Shown: piece by piece, positions 31,214 to 44,700 of the stretch
Layout: every line of letters begins with the position of its first letter
Numbering within the stretch: position 1 is the stretch's first letter
NCBI GenBank assembly: GCA_014058105.1
Contig: JACGCM010000012.1
Span: forward strand, 992,001-1,056,000
Reading direction: 5' to 3'
DNA from: Kingdonia uniflora
Taxonomy: Eukaryota > Streptophyta > Magnoliopsida > Ranunculales > Circaeasteraceae
Length of the DNA: 64,000 bases
Translations under genes and position numbers: made by a program
The notes under the pieces: generated by a model
Databases searched by the model: none
What the model saw: the letters and a program-made list of their open reading frames with translations, nothing else
What the model was told of the DNA's origin: nothing

Positions 31214-34200
31214 ATGGACTTAGTGAAGAATAGCGAACCTCCTTCTTCGTCTGCAACGAAGTTGGAATTGCTAGAGGAAGATATTCTGGTAAGGAGTATT
31301 ATCCTTACACATGACGCTGACGGGTGTTATGTTGATTCCAAATCGTTGCTTCGAGCGATCGAGAATGCCATGCGTTATGCCACCACATTGAATGTACTAA
31401 TTAGCTCTCTTCTTTCATTTTTTTTTTTCTTTCTCTTATTTCTTTGGTGGTTTTTTCATCAAGAAAGGTGGAAGTCATGAATGCACGAATGCACTAGTAG
31501 TCAATAATTATGATAAGGATAATTATTGTGAATAAATGCTTCCCCTGTGATGTTTGTTTATCTAGAGGAGGTGTCTTAGAAAAATGACTCTTTCTTAGAG
31601 TGATCAGTAGAAAGAGGAGTTTCTTATCTCTACTTCTAGTATACTCTCTAACAGCAAGAACACTATTATCAGTTATTGATCATTATAAAGCTTCCCACTT
31701 GGCTATTTACTGATGCGAAGACCATCTCCAGCGGAGCCTTTAAAAGCCTCAGGTATTCTATACTCATACCCAAAACACACAAAATCTTATAGCGAAGCCT
31801 TAAAAGGCCAAAATGGGTTTGCTCATATCCATATTCAGTTGCTCATATGGTTTCGGTTATAACAAGGAATTCACTTAACCGTTTCTAGACTCATCGCCAT
31901 TTGGCTATTTCGAGTAACTGCATATGGGTTTTAAAAAGACGGGCTCCTAAGCGTTCCCCATAAACAAACAAATTTATCTCCTTGGCTAATTTACTCAAAC
32001 AATCAACATTGTCATTGTTTTCTACATTTACAAATGCATATGAGGACTCATTATCAATTTGTTCATGTATCATATCATCTTATTACACCCACCTATATCA
32101 TCCGAGTATTCTTAATATTGTGTTACGACCGTCCAAATCCATAGCATGAATTTCCAATTCCTTTCTCATAAGTCACTTGATCGTACCCACGACCACGCAT
32201 AGCACGTTATTTATATTGTATGCGCACCTTCTTAATTAGTTCTTGCTACTTACTTTAATTGCATTATAATTAAGAGAAGTCTCCTAATTAGAGTCTATCT
32301 AGGGTTTCTATTTGTGCTAGGTCTCTTCTCCTATAAAAGAGAGCCTAAGATTAGTTTATTTTCTATGTTGGTTTTAGTGAGAGAAAAGGCTTTACTCTGT
32401 GGGAGAGATGTTGAGTTTGGGGTGGGGTAAGACTCATAAACCCTAGGTCTTTGACCTTTATTTTATCAATTGAGAACAATTTAGTAAAAACGAGTTTTAG
32501 GTTTGTTTAATCGTGTTGAGTAATTGCTTCCGCGTACGTAGAAACTAACAACTTGGTACCAAAGTTAGCAAGATTCTACGGTGATTTCTGCAGGAATTTT
32601 TCTTTTACAACGAATGATGAGGAAGAAAACACCAAAGAAAACGGTAGAAGAGTCTACCAAGTTGCTTATAGAGTCTAACAAAGAGCTCACATAATTCAAC
32701 AAGATGATGTCTAAGAAACTTGAGGTGATGCTTGCCAAATTGCGTACCCTAGCGAGTTTCGATGGGGACGGAAGATTTGCCGACGCCATCGAAAATGAAG
32801 TAGAAATAGGAGAGAAGAAAATTGTCGAAAAAACGAGGTTAGAGGCGGGAGTTGTGACGGAGGATTCAAAGAAATTCGATGGAGATGGCTTGGAGATGAA
32901 ACACCTCGAAGAGACGACGGATAGAGAGGTTCACCGTGCGATTGATCTAGTAGGTGGGAAAGATGGAGACATGTCGGAGAGTTCTCAATCAAAGGACAAC
33001 GAGGAGGTTGTGACATTGATGCGAGAGGTTCACATGATCAACGATTCCAACCGTCAGGAAACCCAACCGAAGAAGACCATGTTGAGAATTCGACATACGA
33101 TCGGAGAAGAGCTGAATTCCTCGCCATTGACGAAGGAGAGGTTATCGGTGACTAGGGTGGCCAACAGTCTAGAGAGAGAGAAACCTAGCATGAAGGAGAT
33201 CGAAGAAATTCGCGAGTCGTTCGAATGATGATTACATTGTTCAAACGAGTTAGTAGAATGTCGCGCCAAAAATTATGTTGCCGATTCTAGGCAAAAATTG
33301 GGGAGTCGTTCGAACGACTTATGGGTCCGTTCAAATGGGTCGAAGACAAATCTAAAGTTGTGGCAGATTACTACGACAGTCGTTGTAGAAAAGGTTTTGA
33401 GACAAACTCAAAGTCAAAACCGTTGGGGATGATCAACGAGGAGGATGGTGGCCGGAAGGAGCTCAGTGGCGATCGTGGTCGCCACAGATTGCAAAGGCTG
33501 GTTCGGGAGAGACGAAGCTGCCGCACGTGCAACTCGCACAAGCCACACACGTGACTGGTACAAACAGTGGCACGGGCAAAGGCATCGGAGGCACACCGAT
33601 AAACATGCCTGGAAGTACCAGACTCACAGATTGTGGCAGGTCAGTTGGCATGCGTGACAGACTTCTGACATGCAACATAGAACACAAGGCATGGGTCATG
33701 ACATGCCTTCAGGAACCCATCTTGGCATGCCTTTAGTAAAGGCGTGTGTTAGGCACGTGCTACATAAAATAACACCAACTGGTTCATGCCCAAGCCTAGG
33801 AACCAACAAGGCCCAGGCCATCAACCAAGAAAGGGACAGCCCAACCAAGCTTTTTCAACCAGACCCGAGGCCGATTTCATCTCCTTCCATCATCGAGGCT
33901 TTATCTGAAACTTCAACAATGTCAACCATGGCTTCAACGACCAGACCTGCAATTACTACAACATCAGCCCTGATGCCAAGCACCACTCTGACATCGATAA
34001 AGATTGCGACAAGGGTGTTGGGCTCCACACAGCTGGTAACGACTTCGGTAGGTTTTCAAGGTAAGGTAAGGTAATGCTGAATTACGGCAGTTCCACGCAT
34101 GGGGTTCCGTTTGGTACTCAGAAAAGCATCAGGGAAGAGATGATGTTCCTCCAGGTTATCTTGCCGCGACCCATGCAAGCACCATGTGGGATACACAACA

Positions 34201-37200
34201 TAGCATGGGTACCCCATGATCCGTTTTGGGTGGAATTTGAAGATCGTCCATGTACGATGATACAAAGTTTTTTAGGGAATTTGGATACGCAATATATTTT
34301 TCGCAAGACAATATTTAAGCAGGCAAAGTAAGCAGGTACGGCAAGTACTGTGGGCGGATTCGCAATCGTGATATTCTCGGGGCTACCTTTTACGAGTTGA
34401 CAATTCGTGGACGAATTTTTCAAAGACGGGGAGAGTTGATAAGTCACGTGGTCGTACCCACGACCACGCATAGCACGTTATTTACATCGTATGCGCACCT
34501 TCTTAATTAGTTTTTACTATTTACTTTAATTGCATTATAATTAGAAGAAGTCTCCTAATTATAGTCTAGCTAGGGTTTCTATTTGTGTTAGGTCTCTTCT
34601 CCTATAAAAGAGAGCCTAAGATTAGTTTATTTTCTATATTGGTTTTAGTGAGAGAAAAAGCTTTAGCCTGAGGGAGAGATGTTGAGTTGGGGTAAAACTC
34701 ATAAATCCTAGGTCTTTAACCTTTATTTTATCAATTGAGAGCAATTTAGTAAAAACGAGTTTTAGATTAGTTTAATCTTGTTGAGTAATTGCTTCCGCGT
34801 ACGTAGAACCTAACACTTTCGCTTGGGTTTGATTACCATTAGACACAAGTCTGAGCTTTGCTCTCTCTGCTGCTGCTTCAGTTGTAGCCTTATGGTATTT
34901 TCTCTCTCTCTCTCGTTATGTCTTTTCTGAATATCATTAGCTACCCTCTTGAACCAATCCAAGTTCCCATAGTTTCATTGTTACAGTTATGGGATCATAA
35001 TATGATGTAGAGCAGGGGCTTTAGGTTGCAAGTAAGGCCCCCGGATTCATCAAACAGGTAGTAGGAGAATAAATGATCATTATCCCCTTCCTCTTTCGCT
35101 TTAAAATCCCTTTCTCTTGCAGAAGAACTATCTCCTTAAATGCTAATGGGGGATAGGGATAGCTTAGCTTGAGTATCAACATTGTGTAAGTAAAACGAGT
35201 TTGTTCCTCCTAGGGGAGGAAGCCGGTGGTTAGACTCACCAGCTATAGTATTTTAACTCTGGGGTTACGCACTTTTGTGGATCTCCGAACAAAAATTTGC
35301 CATTCCTTCACTACTATGATATGATTTACACGCACTCATCTCAAAAAAATAAAATAATAATTTACATACATGCCTACAACATTTCCTGCCACGTCTCATG
35401 AAATTTGTTTCTAATGTGATTGAAATTCAAAGTATTTCGTTTTTAGCTTTGTGAGTATGCTAAAAAAATTGTTCGAATTTTTTCAGTTTTTTTAATTGTG
35501 TGTAACGTTTGTCCGATCCCTAGTAACTCATATTTATGTTAACATGCTGTAGATTAGGACGAATTTGGAGGCTTCTGTAGTGAAAAACATAATTGAAGCA
35601 GTTGGCGTACATGAAGAATTGGGACAAACTGTCTATAGAATTTCATGTGAGGTACTTTCTCTTCTTTTTTTTGTTTGATTCTTGTAGAGAGGTACTCTCT
35701 CTTACTAAGTTTGAGTTTATGTGTTAGACGTCATTAGACCTGTAATGTAGTTGAAACAAATGTTGCAGATACTTTGTAAATGCTCTGGCAATGGAGACTT
35801 GCATGCCAGGACTATGGCGATGTTGAATTTACTAGGCAATTTCACATGGGATGCAAAGGTGGTTCTTGTGCTTGCAGCATTTGCAACAAGTTATGGTGAA
35901 TTTTGGCTCATTAGTCAGCTTAATACAACCAATCCCTTGGCTGTGTTAGTTGCACTACTTAAGCAATTGCCTAAAGAAATGAAGGCCCTCGGACCCAGAT
36001 TCAAGGCCTTGAGTTTGTTAGTAAAAAACATGGTGGATGTGGTGAAGTGTACTATCGATTTTGAAGAGCTGCAGATACAACTATTAAAGGTGGATGATAA
36101 GGCGTCAATCACTGCAAATTCTCAGATCTATGTAGCTGCTTATTGGGTCATCAGAAGTGTCTTGGCTTGTTCTTCTCTAATCACCGACGTGATAGCCATG
36201 AACAGTGAGCAAATGCATGTTTTTTCCCTCAACTTACCATTATCTATTCTAAATTTGATATGTTTTGGTTCATTTACTATTGATGTTAACCTAGAATCAG
36301 TAATTATCGAACACCTTTTGGGAAATGACCATAATCACAAATTCAATCATCCTAGATGACACAATTACCAAACATTGAGTTTGCATAGAGAACTTCTGGT
36401 TATCATACATGGTATGCAAAGCTCTACTATACGCAAATTTTAGGAAATAGAATCTATAGTTTCCAAAACTTTGTAATTGCGTAGAAAATATCAATTTGTG
36501 CAGATTAGTTTCTAATTTAAATTTTGGCATTTCAAAAAGTTCAGCTCATCTTTTGCTAACAATATATAACTTGATTTCTCCAGGAACTTGACCTCTAACA
36601 CCATTGCAACATGGGAACTCTCAAGCTTGTTTGGTAAAGTGAACGACGTATGTGATCACTTGCAAAAGCAGATGGACATATGCAATTTTCATATAGGTAG
36701 TAAGACAGGTCTATATAGTACACATATCTATTGATTGTTGTAGCTATAAAATATAGTTGATGATCCCATATTCTTTTATCTAATCACAGAGACTAAAGTT
36801 CATGACAAGCTCTTTAAACTTTGTAATGAGACAAACATCAATAACTCGGAGGTGCTTTGCACATTGTTTTCTCTAAAAGATGACATGCCGCTTAAGGATT
36901 GTTCATCACAAGCAAAGGTTAGTTTTAAGGCAGAGCATAATTTTTATTTTAGTTCACGAGTTTTTTTTTTGTCTGTTTTATGTTGATCTTTTAGTCTTAT
37001 ATGCATCATTAGACAATCTAGAATCCTAAAATAAACGATCTGTCAATACTCCTAATTTCAAATAGACCTAGATGAGACAAACTAATACAATTATGTTTTA
37101 ATTACTCAAGTGAGTGTCCTAGTGGGTGCCATGAGATGAAGATTTTCTTTCATTTTCCTATTCTCAACCAGGCAATTACACAAATGGAAACTATAACTCA

Positions 37201-40081
37201 ATGATTTCACTTTCTATCATTTTCATGCAAAATGGTTTTGCTTCCTCCATTTCCCACAAAGGAAGCACTATCTGTGTGTCGAGTTCATGATGTCAGTTAC
37301 ACTTCATCGATCCCAGATGCTTGTCCTTTGATTAAAATAGATATATGCTAAGCAAATAATTTTTTGTACTGTGGTTCACCCTAAAATTACCATGAGAGGT
37401 CAGCCTCGTAGCTGCATATAAAACTAGATTCTTGTGTGCAAAACTTCAAATCCGTGAGGATTTCTTTCTTAAATCTGTTGGACTAGATGTCAATTTTCGT
37501 CTGGAACATTGTATATATGTCTTATATAATGTTACTTATTTTAATACCATCAAGGTATGTTAGATGGTTCTTCTGTCGCCGAAAATTGTAGAAAATTACC
37601 AGTAAGTTCTACCTACAAAGACAATCAGACGGATGACAATTTTAGCATTTTGGAATTATGTGTGTTACATGTAGTCCTATTGATGATATCATAAAAGTAT
37701 TACATACATATAATTATAAAAGTATCTATAGTGTGTAGGTATATTCAAGTCACAGGTAAATTTAGCGGCCCTCTAAAGTTAAAAAAACGTGTCAGATTTG
37801 TCCTTGGACTTGCCTAAAAGCTAAGTTTTATACCCTGAAAGCATATTAAATGCTATCAGTGTTTGGCTATTTGCTTTCCTTCCAAGTTCCAGCGGCTGCA
37901 TGTCGTTCACGTGTGACTTTACCATTTTCCAGCTCCTACACTAATCACATTTTTGGAGGTGATTTACCAAAATTGAATTCACATTGAGTTTGGCTATTTG
38001 TATGTTCTGCTCTTCTTGGTAAATTAAATTAGTAGACCAAAGATGCTCTAATATGCGGAAATTGTTTTTTTCTCTAACCTAAACTCATCCTTAAGTTGAT
38101 TATTTTCAGCTTAGCGTTTCCGAATTAGTAAACAAGGTGGTGGTACTTTTGATCTCAAAGCCAGATATTCTCCCTTTAGAAGGGCTACTATTTCTTGTGC
38201 AACAGACATGTAATCGACTTTACCAAGATGAGGAAAACTACGAAGTTGTATGGGTGCCTCTTGCATCTTCAGCCGCATGGACTGACAGTGAAATAGAAGT
38301 TTATGATGATTTATCGACAAAGTTGCCATGGTTTTCGGTACGCCAGCCATGGTCTCTTAATTCGTCTGTGGTCAGCTACATCAAGCAAGCTTGGCACTTT
38401 CTGAAGGAACCATTGATGGTCACCCTAGATCCCTACGGGAAGATTTCGTCCTTTAATGCAATTGATATGGTACTCCTATGGGGTGCCAAGGCATTTCCCT
38501 TCTCAACTTTGAGGGAAGGACAACTGTGGGAAGACGTAATGAGCTGGAGTTCTCTACGGCTTACAATGGAGGGCATCAATCCTTTGATTTCTATGCTGGT
38601 ATAGTCCTTAGTCTTATTTACATTTGCATTCTCAAGATGATAGCCCGATTTCTTTTTGCTAAATAAGTAAGATTCCGTACGATAAAGCACAGATGAAAAG
38701 GGAAAAAACATGTAACAGCATCAACAACAGTTTGGGCTAAAATTAAACTTAATTAGCTTAAAATGGGTGGTGCCAAATAGCAAACCCAATTATTTAACAA
38801 CCAGACAGCGTAAAAAATGTAATGAAATTAGTATTAGAAGTAAATCATGCTAAAAGTGAAAAAATACAAATCTTGAGACAGTATTTATCTCTTCAGACAA
38901 AATCAACATAGAAAACCTGATTTCAGCAGGCGCCATGTGAGATGGTGCCCTCCCATTACAGGTGCGCCACGTAAGACGGCATTTCAAGTTTAAATCTAAC
39001 AAGAAATTGTACTGCTGCTAAATTGACTTAGCAGGGTCCAAACATACGTCTGGGCCTGCAAACCACATATACACCGCTGCTAAGAACCTCTAGTAGTTTT
39101 AAAATAATGACATCATATTTTCTAGTAAAAGTCTATTCTCTGATCTACAGTATTCTCTGGTAAGATCTTCCTCAATACTTCTATTTACAAATTATATAAG
39201 AATATGAGATAGTTGTATTATATCTATGTCATGATATATTTGCTCTTACCTGCCCCTCGATAAGCCGTCACAACTTATCTTCACTCCTCAAACCATAACA
39301 ATTTTGGGGTTGAGGTGGTGGACTCCCATCATTTTGGATATTATTAAGCCATCAATTTCTGTCTTAGATACCTTTTTAATAACATAGACAACTTGCAGCC
39401 TTAATACATATATACTTGCTCCTGTGAACTATAGCTATATTATCACAATGATATCAGGTGGAAGAAGGGAGAACCATTTGCATTTACGGAAGCAACAATC
39501 TGGAGTGGATCAGAGAATTCACTAGCAAAATTAAGGAGATGATGAACACCGGCGTTCAGCTAGAGCTTGTTTATGTTGGTAAAAAGAAACATGGTGAAAG
39601 TGTTGATAAGATTTTAGCCACCATACCTCGAGAAGAGTTAAGTAGTTATCTCTCTTGCCCAAAGATAGATTTCTTTTGGCTCCGTTTAGAGAGTATCAGA
39701 AGATCAAAAGTCCGATTAGGAAAGACAGTCAGTACTGACCATGTTCTAAAAGAGGTGGTATCTTTGATGAGTCTTGATGATAAAGAGACGAGTTGGGCCT
39801 TAATGGGAAACTGTTCATCGCTAGATAGAGTAATACTACTTCATGGAAACAAAATCATCGAATGTTTGAAGCTTTTTCCAGTGTGGGGAGAAAATATTGG
39901 CAGATTTGGTTTCTTGAACGCTATAAGAAGTGCTTTTGAACCGCTTGAAGCTGTAGTGAAATGCTTTAAGTGTAAAGTTATCCCCTACACCGAAGAGTCA
40001 AATGATAGAATTGTGGTTTGTGAAGAATGTAAACGTTCCAAGGAGAGGCTAATCCTTTATCAATGTTGTGTTACTGAGTAG
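31214..40081 (+). CDS. Sieve element occlusion protein (SEO gene 1)
   Basis: Encodes a phloem structural protein that forms filaments in sieve elements and helps plug them after injury. Seven exons: 31214-31393, 35553-35651, 35769-36208, 36584-36696, 36790-36917, 38110-38598, 39458-40081, giving 690 residues. The SEO N-terminal domain includes LELLEEDILVRSIILTHDAD and WDAKVVLVLAAFATSYGEFW (exon 3). Exon 6 is the thioredoxin-like middle part (VVLLISKPDILPLEG, YEVVWVPL). Exon 7 ends with the conserved cysteine tail CEECKRSKERLILYQCC. Intron phases equal those of SEO gene 2. Intron 3 seems to use a GC donor at 36209; intron 1 (4.16 kb) holds an LTR element. The start is the first ATG in frame; a spliced upstream exon cannot be excluded. 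The repeat-rich N-terminus of gene 2 is absent. The family is certain; its assignment as SEOA or SEOB is not. Confidence 0.88.
32166..32550 (+). repeat. Intronic element 5' LTR
   Basis: Begins TCATAAGTCAC (TG expected) and ends GAAACTAACA. Contains TCCTATAAAAGAGAGCC near 32329, a good TATA box. The 3' copy shares the same box. Confidence 0.85.
32704..33228 (+). pseudogene. Gag-like frame of intronic LTR element
   Basis: An uninterrupted 174-codon frame, rich in E, K and D, with MSKKLEVMLAKLRTLASFDG at its start. It has no zinc knuckle or known catalytic motif. Its position after the primer site suggests the front of gag, and the corresponding region of gypsy-A (48550-48740) is related but frameshifted. 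It ends exactly where the first TTCGAA palindrome begins (33220). The stretch 33345-34436 after it holds no recognisable gene. Confidence 0.5.
34437..34815 (+). repeat. Intronic element 3' LTR
   Basis: Begins TGATAAGTCACG and ends GAACCTAACA, followed by the target duplication CTTTC. Colinear with 32166-32550. Confidence 0.88.
34821..35552 (+). other. Rest of SEO gene 1 intron 1
   Basis: Intron sequence between the LTR element and exon 2. It has a CT microsatellite near 34901-34916 and ends in TGCTGTAG before exon 2. Nothing else recognised. Confidence 0.6.
36209..36210 (+). other. Probable GC splice donor of SEO gene 1 intron 3
   Basis: Exon 3 must end in phase 2 to join the acceptor at 36583/36584 in frame (GA + G, then AACTTGACC). 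At the position homologous to GA|GTATGT in SEO gene 2 this gene reads GA|GCAAAT. The nearby GT dinucleotides give the wrong phase or a stop after the acceptor. GC-AG introns are a known minority class in plants. Confidence 0.6.
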
Positions 40082-41737
40082 GCGGAAATGTTTTATATAT
40101 CATCGTAGCGAAGTTGTATTTAAATTGTCCGAGTGACTAATGGCTGTGAAGTGAATTTTGCTTAGAGATTTACATGATGGAATTTGGTTACACATGCAAG
40201 TTGGGACAGGTGGGATATATCACCATGATCATTTGTGGACAGACATGAATTATTAAGGACCTTAAACAAACATCGCCTTAGTGTAGCAAAAAACATTTGA
40301 CAACGTATCAAAACAATGAGATGTTATGTTAGAGAAGTTGGGTCTAATAGTTTCTGTTATTCATTAGTCGGACAAAGCAGTAAGAACCTAAAACGAGAAA
40401 GGAAGAGCAGACTAGGTTCCTTGCTTCTATTTGTTGAACTCGGACAAAAAAAAGTAACAGACATATATCAGGAATAAAAGCAAATGCCATACAGTAGAAT
40501 GACAATCATCATCTTGATTTTGATTTGAAATACGACATTTGAAATGCAGTTTATCATTATACACATTATTTCTGTGTGTTATGCTGGCGTCTCAAAATTA
40601 CTACAAACAAACAAGTGAATAAAAGCAGGAAACTTGGACCAGAAAACTTTACTTTATTAAAGTAACATTTACAACATAAAAGGACATCTGAGAGAACCTA
40701 CATTCCTTGTGAGGTTTATTTAAGAATCACAAAGCTATAGTCCATTGAAATCTTTCCAAGAATGTTATATTTAAGGTTTGAGACAATATCCATTCATTAA
40801 GGCCCTACTTCATCAATTTACAACGAATAGCACGTAACTTTGGGAGGTTGCATGAATTAAGATTATCCTATGTAACATGGACAGTCCACATTTGAAAAAA
40901 ATAAAGTGAAGACTTCAATATTCGCCTGGACGCACCTGCGGGTATTCTTTGTTTAGCTCATAAACTTTTTGATAAGTTCTATCATTATTTTTATGCTTGT
41001 AATCAGTCGTAAAGTAAGTTATGTTTATCTGATTTATGCCTTTAGAAAATTTAACAAAAGTTTAAGTCATAAATCTCATAGCATAGGTAAAACATACAAA
41101 ATACAAGAAATAAGATGAAAAAAAACTACGTGTTTAAGTTCAGTTGAAAGTATCCTAACTACAATAATCTAAGTTATGCGCAATTTCTCATGTTTGGTGG
41201 GGTCTGTCTGTGTGTGGGTGAGGTGAAGGCAACTGGTGCTGGCAGGTTTATACGAAGGTTGAGGTGGCAGGTACCTCCAGTATGCACTAAGCTGCTAACT
41301 ATGGGCACATATAGAAGAGTCTAATTCTGCAGTCATATCACCTAAGGAGTTGATCTCCAGAGTCTAATGCCGGGCCGTAGATGATCTGCATTCATGGAAA
41401 GTACAGCAGCTGCCCAAAAATCCAGTAGTTTTAGAGCAACATTTGGTATATGGTCCTCCTCAACTGTCTTGCCTAAAAAAGGGAAAAGTAAGAAAATACT
41501 ACTAGGGCCTACATCTACTGGACAGTGGACGCACATTTATTCTAAAGAGATATATATGGTATGGGACCAGAATATATTTTTTTATCCTAACTTAAACCAC
41601 ATTGGAAGCAAGGAAGATGATTCAAGTTGCTTTATTTCAACTTTCCATTGTTATATATAAGCATATGAAACATGCAACACCATTCATCCTCTCCTCTTGT
41701 AACCTTCTATTCATTTTGAGTTTGTGCAGAAGTAGAA
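40082..41737 (+). other. Intergenic region between SEO genes; promoter of gene 2
   Basis: No gene recognised in 1.66 kb. A TATA box, TATATATAA, lies at 41652-41660, about 80 bp before the ATG of SEO gene 2, in a context fitting a leader of roughly 50 bp. The region 40082-40330 presumably holds the 3' end of the SEO gene 1 transcript. Confidence 0.6.
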
Positions 41738-44700
41738 ATGGCAGGGACTTCAACAAGTGTTGTTCCAATGCACAAAACACTGGCTGCCCCAACAAACTTA
41801 GGTGCCTCACCACAGAATACTAATATGATGGCGCCTACAAGTAATGTACTTGCACAACCACACAATCAGATGATGACACCCACAACAAACATGATTGCGC
41901 CACCACACAATCAGATGATGGCACCGACTAACATGCTTGCGTCACAACACAATCAGATGATGACACCGGCAACTAACATGCTTGCGTCACCACACAATCA
42001 GATGATGGCAACTGGAACAAATGCGCTTGTGTCAAACCACACAAATATGATGGCACCCGTGTCTCATGGACTTGCCCCATACCAGAACATGCAGCAATTG
42101 CTAAGGGGAGAGCGACATTTGTTTACGACCTCCGATGATAATGTCATGATGAAGCAGATTCAGGGAACCCATGCACCAGATGGTCGGGAGGTTAATGTGA
42201 AACCACTTTTTAATGTTGTCGAGGACATCTTACTTCGCTCCACCCCTGGCATTGATGGTATCGTGCATGTAAGTGTAGTACCCACTTTCTGTTTCAATCT
42301 ATATTTTAAATTTCGGATGCTTGGGTTATCTGTGTTTTTTGTGGGTCGGGTTGGGCTATTCGCCTTTCTTTCTCTGTATATCTATTAGTGGATCTTCGAG
42401 ATTTTGGGTTTTGGGTTCTTTATGAAGTAGATTGTATGCCATCTCTATCACCGTCATTATTATTGTCAAATAGTATTATTAGTAATTTTTAGATGAAGAT
42501 TTGATATCGGCAAGGCAAGTATATCCGATGCCTTTCATGCTATAATAGTCTAGAATAAGTTCTTGTCACACTGTAGCTTTTCCGCATTTAAGTTTCAGAT
42601 GGATATAGGTGCTTTGTATTGTTATCATTAACTGATCCGCTTTGATTTGCAGGCTACCTCGCAGGCAAACATTGATGCTTTGGATGACAAGGCCCATCAT
42701 GTAGACTTCATTATCATGCTCGAAGCGCTGGCGTACACGATACATAAAATTTCCTGTGAGGTAATGTATGGTCCTCAAATGTTTCCTGTAATATTAATTC
42801 CTACTAGGTAATTCTTGAATGAGTTGCACAAAGACGGACTCTTTTGTCTTTCTACTGATTTTTCATGCTATTTTTTACCAAATCCTAAGATTATAAAAAA
42901 CCTATCTTGCTTGAATGCAGTATATTTAAGAGTTGCACTTCAGCTTTCCTCATTCTATAACGTAAATGATAATATATGATGACAGATATCCTGCAAGTGT
43001 TCGGGTGGTGGAGATGCACATGCGACAACTTTGGGATTGTTCAACATCCTCTCCAGCTACTCATGGGATGCAAAGGTGGTCCTAGCCTTAGCAGCTTTTG
43101 GAGTGAACTATGGAGAGTTCTGGCTCGTTGCTGAGCTTTACCCAACAAATCACCTTGCAAAATCCGTTGCACTCCTGAAACAATTACCGGATATCTTAGA
43201 GCACAGTGAGACATTGAAACCCAGATTTGAAGCGCTAAAAAACCTCATCAAGGCCATGTTGGACGTAACCAAGTGTATCATTGAGTTCAAGGAGCTCCCA
43301 CCACAGTACATTAGTTCTGAGACGCCAGTCATGTCTATGGCATTAGCACATATACCTGCTGCTGTGTACTGGACCATTAGAAGCATCGTCGCGTGTTCCT
43401 CCCAGATTATTGGTCTCATAGGCTTGGGAAATGAGTATGTTCTCCATGCTTAACCAAGATATTTTTTTCGTGAAAGAATGTTTAATGTACTTTTTTTTTT
43501 TCTGATTAGTTTTGGAATGTGTTGCACAATGCTTTAACTTGTTTTCCTTTCAGGTACATGTCATCCACCACTGAGGCTTGGGAGCTCTCAAGCTTGGCTC
43601 ACAAAGTTAACAACATACACGGCCATCTTCAAAAGCAATTAGCCCTTTGTCATCACCACATAGGTTGGCAACCTAATTCTAACTATAGGCATATAACAAG
43701 CGAAGAACATTAATAACTCGCATTAATTTCTCATTCACTTTATTGCATAACAAAATCTTTTATACTGTACGATGTCGTGTTGTGACTGGTGATGCAGGTG
43801 AGAAGAGGCATATTGAAGCGTATCATACACTTCAACGACTCTTCGATACAATCCACATAGACAACATGAAGATTTTGAAGGCTTTGATTTACTCGCACGA
43901 CGATTTGCTTCCACTTTTTGACGGCTCCAGCAAGAAAAGGGTTTAATTTACTTTAAACCTTTACCTCATTTCAATTTTTATTCCCCCCAATTACATTTGG
44001 TTGAAGTTAGCTTTGCTAACTGGAAGGCTAAGATATGTTTTACTCTTAATTTTTACTATTATCGTTGTGTTACTCTATCTTACTATTACTAAAACAGGTC
44101 AACCTTGAGGGACTAAGGAGAAAGAATGTATTGCTACTAATATCAGACCTCGACTTATCTCATGATGAGCTTGCGATTCTCGAACAAATGTACAATGAGT
44201 CCCGGCATCAACCGAACAGGGTAGAGAGTCACTACGAGGTCGTGTGGCTCCCTGTTATCGATAGGTCGGTCCCATGGACAGACGAAAAACAAAAGCAATT
44301 TGAGACCCTTCAAATGCTGATGCCATGGTACACTGTGCACCACCCATCATTGCTTGATCCCGCGGTGATCAAGTTCATCAAAGAAGTGTGGCATTTTACG
44401 AAAAAGCCGATCTTGGTTGTGTTGGACCCACAAGGGAGGGTTGTGAGCCCAAATGCCCTTCATATGATGTGGATTTGGGGAAGTTTAGCTTTCCCCTTCA
44501 CTAGCTCAAGGGAGGAAGCATTGTGGAAGGAAGAGACGTGGAGGCTTGAGTTATTGGTTGATGGCATTGATCCAGTGTTACTAAATTGGGTATGTACATC
44601 TTTGCACCTCTATATCACATGTATTTATGTCCTTGTTACTCCCAGTCCCAGATAATTTTGCGGCACATTATCTCCTAGACACATTACAGTTTTTTTACTA

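Larger units (their letters stand above)
32166..34815 (+). mobile_element. Non-autonomous LTR element in SEO gene 1 intron 1
   Basis: LTRs at 32166-32550 and 34437-34815 (385 and 379 bp) are flanked by a perfect 5-bp duplication CTTTC (32161-32165 and 34816-34820). The primer site TTGGTACC follows the 5' LTR and a purine tract (AAAGACGGGGAGAG) precedes the 3' LTR. The interior has a gag-like frame and no polymerase. The interior at 32840-33345 matches the left interior of gypsy-A (48550-49570), so it is a deletion derivative of a related gypsy family. It is in the sense orientation relative to the SEO gene. Confidence 0.88.

Noticed and set aside
33345..34436. Open stretches in the right interior of the intronic LTR element
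   Set aside because: Several overlapping frames of similar length with no retroelement motif; probably decayed or unrelated filler sequence.
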